Part shown: in pieces, positions 6,680-9,806 of the stretch
Layout of the letters: each line of letters opens with the position of its first letter
How positions within the stretch are numbered: the stretch's first letter is position 1
DNA from: Calditrichaeota bacterium AABM5.125.24
GTDB lineage: Bacteria > Electryoneota > AABM5-125-24 > Hatepunaeales > Hatepunaeaceae
NCBI GenBank assembly: GCA_002127415.1
Contig: MWJR01000196.1
Span: 1-9,806, forward strand
Direction: 5' to 3'
DNA: 9,806 nt
Translations under genes and position numbers: made by a program
Notes under the pieces: model-generated
Databases searched by the model: none
What the model saw: only the letters and a program-made list of their open reading frames with translations
What the model was told of the DNA's origin: nothing

Positions 6680-7324
6680 AAGATTGGGTAAAGTCGTTTC
6701 AGCTTAATCCTGGCGTCATCGGCAGTTAAAGTGCCAGTCTACTTTGGCTTGGAGTAAATTACGCTGTTTCTGCCAATGTGCGACTTCACGATCCAAAGTT
6801 TGTTCATCAGGAATCCGACGGTTTAGACATTGACCAATTAAAACTCGTAATTCTATCTCAGCAATATTGAGCCAACTGCCATGCTTAGGGGTATAATGAA
6901 ACTCCAAGCGGTCCATCAATCCCCTGGCAATATCCGGCGGAAACGTCTCGTGCAATGAAGCCCCGGTGTGTGTATTGAGATTATCCATAACCAGAACCAC
7001 TTTCCGGGCATTGGGATAATGATTATCCAACAGTTCTTTTATCTGCAACGCCCAATCTTTTTTGGTTCGGCGATCGGTTACCGACACATACCGGTCGCCG
7101 CCAAATGGTTCGTAAAACATGAACAGATTACTGACACCATTGCGCTCGTATTCAAAATCATAGCGCGCAGGTATGCCGGGTTCAGCCGGAACTGTCTGAC
7201 GCGTTTCTTTGACAAGTTGTTTGGATGTTTCATCCATGCAGACCAACGGTTCGTCCGGATCATAAGATCGTTTGTAAACCGTCAGGACAGGCGCTGGGGG
7301 CGTCCGCCTTGCCGGATTCAACAT
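6670..7324 (-). pseudogene. IS630-family transposase remnant, truncated and frameshifted
   Basis: This is the DDE catalytic half of an IS630-family transposase. In the open frame 7324-6716 the catalytic triad is intact: Asp31 in VCMDET, Asp114 in LVMDNLNTH, and Glu156 in HGSWLNIAEIE. Two lesions make it a remnant. First, the N-terminal helix-turn-helix part (about 120-150 residues in the family) is missing; recognisable homology begins only at VLTVYKRSYD, near residue 13. Second, the frame ends early as VDWHFNCR-stop, but shifting by one base at 6726-6727 restores the expected tail TADDARIKLKRLYPILLS, ending at 6670. That means a single-base insertion. The region is visibly lower in GC than its neighbours, as expected of a transferred element. 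The residues before VLTVYK are probably not transposase sequence. Confidence 0.85.
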
Positions 7325-7561
7325 TTTCGGACAAACTGTTTGGGTTTTAAGCTTTAGGTTTGGGTAGCAAGAGTCTGCTGTCTGATGGACTGAGTGTCTC
7401 GTAGCAACTAAATTGCCACTGCGAGTCCGGCAGTTGCCGGACGAAGCAATCTTTCAACCGCTGCCGGCCCGCCGTGGCTGGCAGTCCGGCAGTTGCCGGA
7501 ATAGATACCCACCGATTATCGCCGTCAGGGACGGCGCCCTGACGGCCATTAAAGGTTAAAT
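7325..7561. repeat. Repeat-rich gap upstream of the aminopeptidase
   Basis: No gene is seen. An 18-nt sequence, AGTCCGGCAGTTGCCGGA, occurs twice in direct orientation (7424-7441, 7483-7500); its core TCCGGCA-GT-TGCCGGA is a palindrome. The first copy lies in the middle of a second repeat type with ends ATTGC (7412-7416) and GCAAT (7446-7450). A perfect 10-bp hairpin, GCCGTCAGGG/CCCTGACGGC (7521-7530/7537-7546), follows, then AAAGG at 7551-7555, a ribosome binding site 6 nt before the ATG at 7562. The missing N-terminal half of the transposase is not here. Confidence 0.7.
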
Positions 7562-8698
7562 ATGAGAGATAAACGCCACGAAATCCTGGCTCGACAGCTC
7601 ATCGATTACTCAGTCGAGCTGCAGCCGGGTGAGACCCTGTATCTGGAGATGAAGGGCAAGGACACGCTCGAGCTGGGCAAGCAGGTCATCCGCCTGGCCA
7701 CCGAGAAGGGCGCTACACCCTTCTGGTATTACAGCGACGAGTCGCTCATCCGGCAGTTCGTGAAGGGTGCCGGGGACGATCAGTTCAAGCGCCAGGCCGA
7801 GCTGCACCTGGAGCTTATGAAGCGCACAGACGCCTACATCGGACTGCGCGGTTCGGACAACCCGTTCGACCTGGCCGACATCGATCGCGGGCAGATCGAG
7901 AAGCAGAACACCCTCTTCTACAAGCCGGTGCACCTGGAGGAGCGGGTCAAGCGCACCAAATGGGTGGTGCTGCGCTACCCCAACAATGCGATGGCACAGC
8001 TTGCGGAGACCTCGCAGGAGGCATTCGAGGACTTCTACTTCGACGTCTGCTGTCTCGACTATGCGAAGATGTCACTGGCTCAGGACACGCTGTTCGCCCT
8101 GATGGACGCCACCGACCGGGTGCGCGTCGTCAGCCCCGGCACCGACCTGACCTTATCCATCAAGGGGATCCCCTGCGTGAAGTGCGACGGCAAGCGCAAC
8201 ATCCCCGACGGTGAGGTCTATACCGCGCCTGTGAGGGACTCTATCAACGGAACCATCACCTTCAACACCCCCTCCCTCTATCAGGGGGTCGTCTATAATC
8301 ATATCTCGCTGACCTTCGAGAACGGTAAAGTCATCAATGCAACGGCCGATGCCAACATCGGGAAGCTGAACGAGATCCTCGACACCGACGAAGGTTCGCG
8401 CTACACCGGCGAGTTCGCCATCGGGATCAATCCGTTCATCCTGCATCCGATGAGGGATACGCTGTTCGACGAGAAGATCGCGGGCTCCTTCCACCTGACC
8501 CCCGGGCAGTGCTACGACGAGGCCCCCAACGGCAACCAGTCCGCCATTCACTGGGATATGATATTGATCCAACGCCCGGACTACGGCGGTGGTGAGATAT
8601 GGTTCGACGGCAAGCTGATCCGCAAGGACGGCGTCTTCACCGACCCCGCGCTGGAGCGGGCATTCTCGAAGGAGAACCTCAGTGGTAAGGGATTGTAA
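7562..8698 (+). CDS. M29-family metallo-aminopeptidase
   Basis: This is a cytoplasmic aminopeptidase of the thermophilic aminopeptidase family (M29; AmpS/AmpT/aminopeptidase II type), which removes N-terminal residues from peptides using two metal ions. The family ligands can be placed: Glu218 in IPDGEVYTAP, Glu284 in YTGEFAIGINP, Glu304 and His311 in DEKIAGSFH, and His330 and Asp332 in SAIHWDMI. The N-terminal domain (1 to about 170) has the usual ARQLIDYSVELQPGE opening and a segment around AYIGLRGSDNP. The 378-residue length is slightly shorter than the roughly 400 typical but complete at both ends. ATG 7562 is supported by AAAGG six bases upstream. It stands alone between repeat-rich gaps, so it is probably transcribed separately. 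No signal peptide is seen. Confidence 0.92.
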   Translation: MRDKRHEILARQLIDYSVELQPGETLYLEMKGKDTLELGKQVIRLATEKGATPFWYYSDESLIRQFVKGAGDDQFKRQAELHLELMKRTDAYIGLRGSDNPFDLADIDRGQIEKQNTLFYKPVHLEERVKRTKWVVLRYPNNAMAQLAETSQEAFEDFYFDVCCLDYAKMSLAQDTLFALMDATDRVRVVSPGTDLTLSIKGIPCVKCDGKRNIPDGEVYTAPVRDSINGTITFNTPSLYQGVVYNHISLTFENGKVINATADANIGKLNEILDTDEGSRYTGEFAIGINPFILHPMRDTLFDEKIAGSFHLTPGQCYDEAPNGNQSAIHWDMILIQRPDYGGGEIWFDGKLIRKDGVFTDPALERAFSKENLSGKGL

Positions 8699-8892
8699 TA
8701 GATGAAACCCGGCCAGCGAGCTGGCCGGGCCACCCGACAGTATGGGGGGATAAAAGGGGTAGTAAAGAGCTGACTTCTGACACGCTGTCACGTGGGGGCA
8801 CGTGACAGCACAAGATCTCCCCCCTTACGTCAGTAGGGGGGGACAAAGGGGGGGTTAAGAACTGACTACTAATATCTTCAACGAGGATTTAC
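8699..8892. repeat. Gap with stacked hairpins and a duplicated G-rich repeat
   Basis: No gene is seen. In order there is a 10-bp hairpin CCCGGCCAGC/GCTGGCCGGG (8708-8717/8720-8729); a G-rich unit starting CAGTATGGGGGG (8738-8778); a perfect 11-bp hairpin GCTGTCACGTG/CACGTGACAGC (8784-8794/8799-8809) with a GGGG loop; CCCCCC/GGGGGG pairing (8819-8824/8836-8841); and a second G-rich unit (8831-8870). The two G-rich units align at about 32 of 41 positions by hand. GAGGA at 8883-8887 is the ribosome binding site of the next gene. The hairpins lack T-tracts, although the first could still help end the aminopeptidase transcript. Confidence 0.7.
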
Positions 8893-9806
8893 ATGAACAC
8901 CCGAAAACTCGGCAACTCGGATCTTTACCTGTCCGAGGTGGGTTTCGGTGCCTGGGCTATCGGAGGCGGGGGCTACGACTTCGGCTGGGGTCCTCAGGAC
9001 GACGGTGAAGCAATTGCCGCCATCCACCGGGCGCTGGAGCTGGGGGTCAACTGGATCGACACCGCCGCCGTATATGGCCTGGGTCACAGCGAGGAGATAG
9101 TGGCGCGGGCGGTCGAGGGGATGCGCGACGAGGTGATCATCGCCACCAAGTGCACCCGGGTCTGGGACGAGGCCGGCAATATCAGCGGCGACCTCACCGC
9201 GGGCAACATCCGCCGGGAGTGCGAGGAGAGCCTGCGCCGACTGAAGACCGACCGCATCGACCTGTATCAGGTCCACTGGCCGGAAGGCGTGGGGGAGATC
9301 GAGGAGGCCTGGGAGACCATCGGCCGCCTGATCGAGGAGGGGAAGGTGCGCTGCGGGGGTGTCTCCAACTTCGACGTCCCCCAGCTCGAGCGGGCCCAGA
9401 GACTCCACCCCGTCACCTCGCTTCAGCCGCCTTACAGTATGATGCGCCGGGCTGTCGAGGGGACCGAGCTTCCCTACTGTAAAGAGAACAACATCGGCGT
9501 GGTCGCCTACAGCCCGATGCAGGCGGGCCTGCTGACCGGCAGCTTCGATGTAAACCGGGTGGCTCGGGAAGACTGGCGCCGCCGGGACGGCGAGTTCAAC
9601 CAGCCTAACCTCGGCATCAACCTCGAATTCGTGGATAAGCTCCGTCCCATCGCCGCCAATTATGAGAAAACCATAGCCCAGCTCACCATCGCCTGGGTGC
9701 TGCGACTGGAGGTGGTGACCAGCGCCATTGCCGGAGCCAGGAGACCCTCCCAGATCGAAGAGACCGTCGGGGGTTCAGGATGGAAGATCGACGATGAGGA
9801 CCTGAA
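8893..9806 (+). CDS. Aldo/keto reductase, cut by the window end
   Basis: This is an NADPH-dependent oxidoreductase of the aldo/keto reductase superfamily, which reduces aldehydes or ketones; the substrate cannot be told from sequence. I translated it directly: it is open from ATG 8893 to the window edge with no stop, giving 304 complete codons. It opens with MNTRKLGNSDLYLSEVGFGA, a typical AKR start. The catalytic tetrad is complete: Asp56 in WIDTAAVYG, Tyr61, Lys86 in IIATK and His128 in LYQVHWP. Later come GVSNFDVPQLERA and VAYSPMQAGLLTG, and near the end IAGARRPSQIEET, the cofactor phosphate-binding region. Family members are about 310-330 residues, so only some 10-25 residues should be missing. 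GAGGA five bases upstream supports the start. Confidence 0.92.
   Translation, partial: MNTRKLGNSDLYLSEVGFGAWAIGGGGYDFGWGPQDDGEAIAAIHRALELGVNWIDTAAVYGLGHSEEIVARAVEGMRDEVIIATKCTRVWDEAGNISGDLTAGNIRRECEESLRRLKTDRIDLYQVHWPEGVGEIEEAWETIGRLIEEGKVRCGGVSNFDVPQLERAQRLHPVTSLQPPYSMMRRAVEGTELPYCKENNIGVVAYSPMQAGLLTGSFDVNRVAREDWRRRDGEFNQPNLGINLEFVDKLRPIAANYEKTIAQLTIAWVLRLEVVTSAIAGARRPSQIEETVGGSGWKIDDEDL

Noticed and set aside
6716..6735. Programmed frameshift in the transposase
   Set aside because: There is no long slippery A-run at the site and the shift lies near the C-terminus; with the N-terminal half also missing, simple decay is the better explanation.
6968..7357. 129-residue plus-strand frame across the transposase
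   Set aside because: It is the reverse side of the transposase remnant, whose DDE motifs lie on the minus strand.
7493..7519. Promoter TTGCCG...GATTAT before the aminopeptidase
   Set aside because: Spacing is about 15 nt, both boxes are poor, and they overlap the palindromic repeat.
7412..7546. CRISPR array
   Set aside because: Only two copies of an 18-nt palindrome are present, with no regular spacing and no cas genes.
8708..8729. Rho-independent terminator after the aminopeptidase
   Set aside because: The stem is strong but is followed by CCACCCGACAG rather than a T-tract; kept only as a hairpin.
8153..8791. 212-residue open frame opposite the aminopeptidase
   Set aside because: Antisense shadow; the plus strand encodes a complete M29 enzyme with all metal ligands.
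8878..9482. Frames at 8878-9408 (minus) and 9150-9482 (plus)
   Set aside because: Both are shadows of the aldo/keto reductase, which runs open to the window end with a complete catalytic tetrad.

Overview
The window is a gene-dense bacterial stretch of high GC content (roughly 58-60% by eye). It has a sigma-54-type activator, a GGDEF protein, several TTG/GTG starts and short intergenic gaps full of palindromic repeats. There is no rRNA, tRNA or marker protein to fix the lineage. The AAATCCG heptamer tract, the 'ATTGC..GCAAT' elements and the lone poly-gamma-glutamate-system protein remind me of uncultured bacteria of the FCB superphylum or similar candidate phyla known from metagenomes. That is an impression, not a placement.

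Layout. 1-246: repeat-filled gap. 247-1957: endonuclease V (nfi), overlapped by 8 nt by a diguanylate cyclase with a degenerate receiver domain. 1959-2017: a cluster of small palindromes. 2036 (or 2009)-3451: a sigma-54-dependent AAA+ activator with an unusual C-terminal DNA-binding domain. 3546-4916: a secreted DUF4139-type protein that has taken up a heptamer repeat in frame. 4919-4986: a double-hairpin element and an AT-rich palindrome. 5040-6646: a poly-gamma-glutamate-system (PgsW-like) membrane protein overlapped by 4 nt (TTGA) by a glyoxalase-II-like metallo-beta-lactamase-fold hydrolase. 6670-7324 (minus): an IS630-family transposase remnant, truncated and frameshifted. 7325-7561: repeat-rich gap. 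7562-8698: M29 metallo-aminopeptidase. 8699-8892: several hairpins and two copies of a G-rich repeat. 8893-9806: aldo/keto reductase running off the window end.

How the parts relate. The two overlapping pairs (nfi/diguanylate cyclase and PgsW-like/MBL hydrolase) are the only clear translational units, and all genes except the transposase remnant are on the plus strand. The diguanylate cyclase and the sigma-54 activator are two consecutive regulators and may act together, but nothing in the sequence proves it. The rest looks like housekeeping or accessory metabolism and cell-envelope functions.

I do not see a clearly new defence, toxin or biosynthetic system. The most interesting material is between the genes: nearly every gap carries a different family of short palindromic repeat. 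One of these (4919-4963) is a pair of perfect hairpins with complementary loops and internally compensated substitutions. Another repeat has entered a coding sequence in frame, and a third overlaps the broken end of the transposase.
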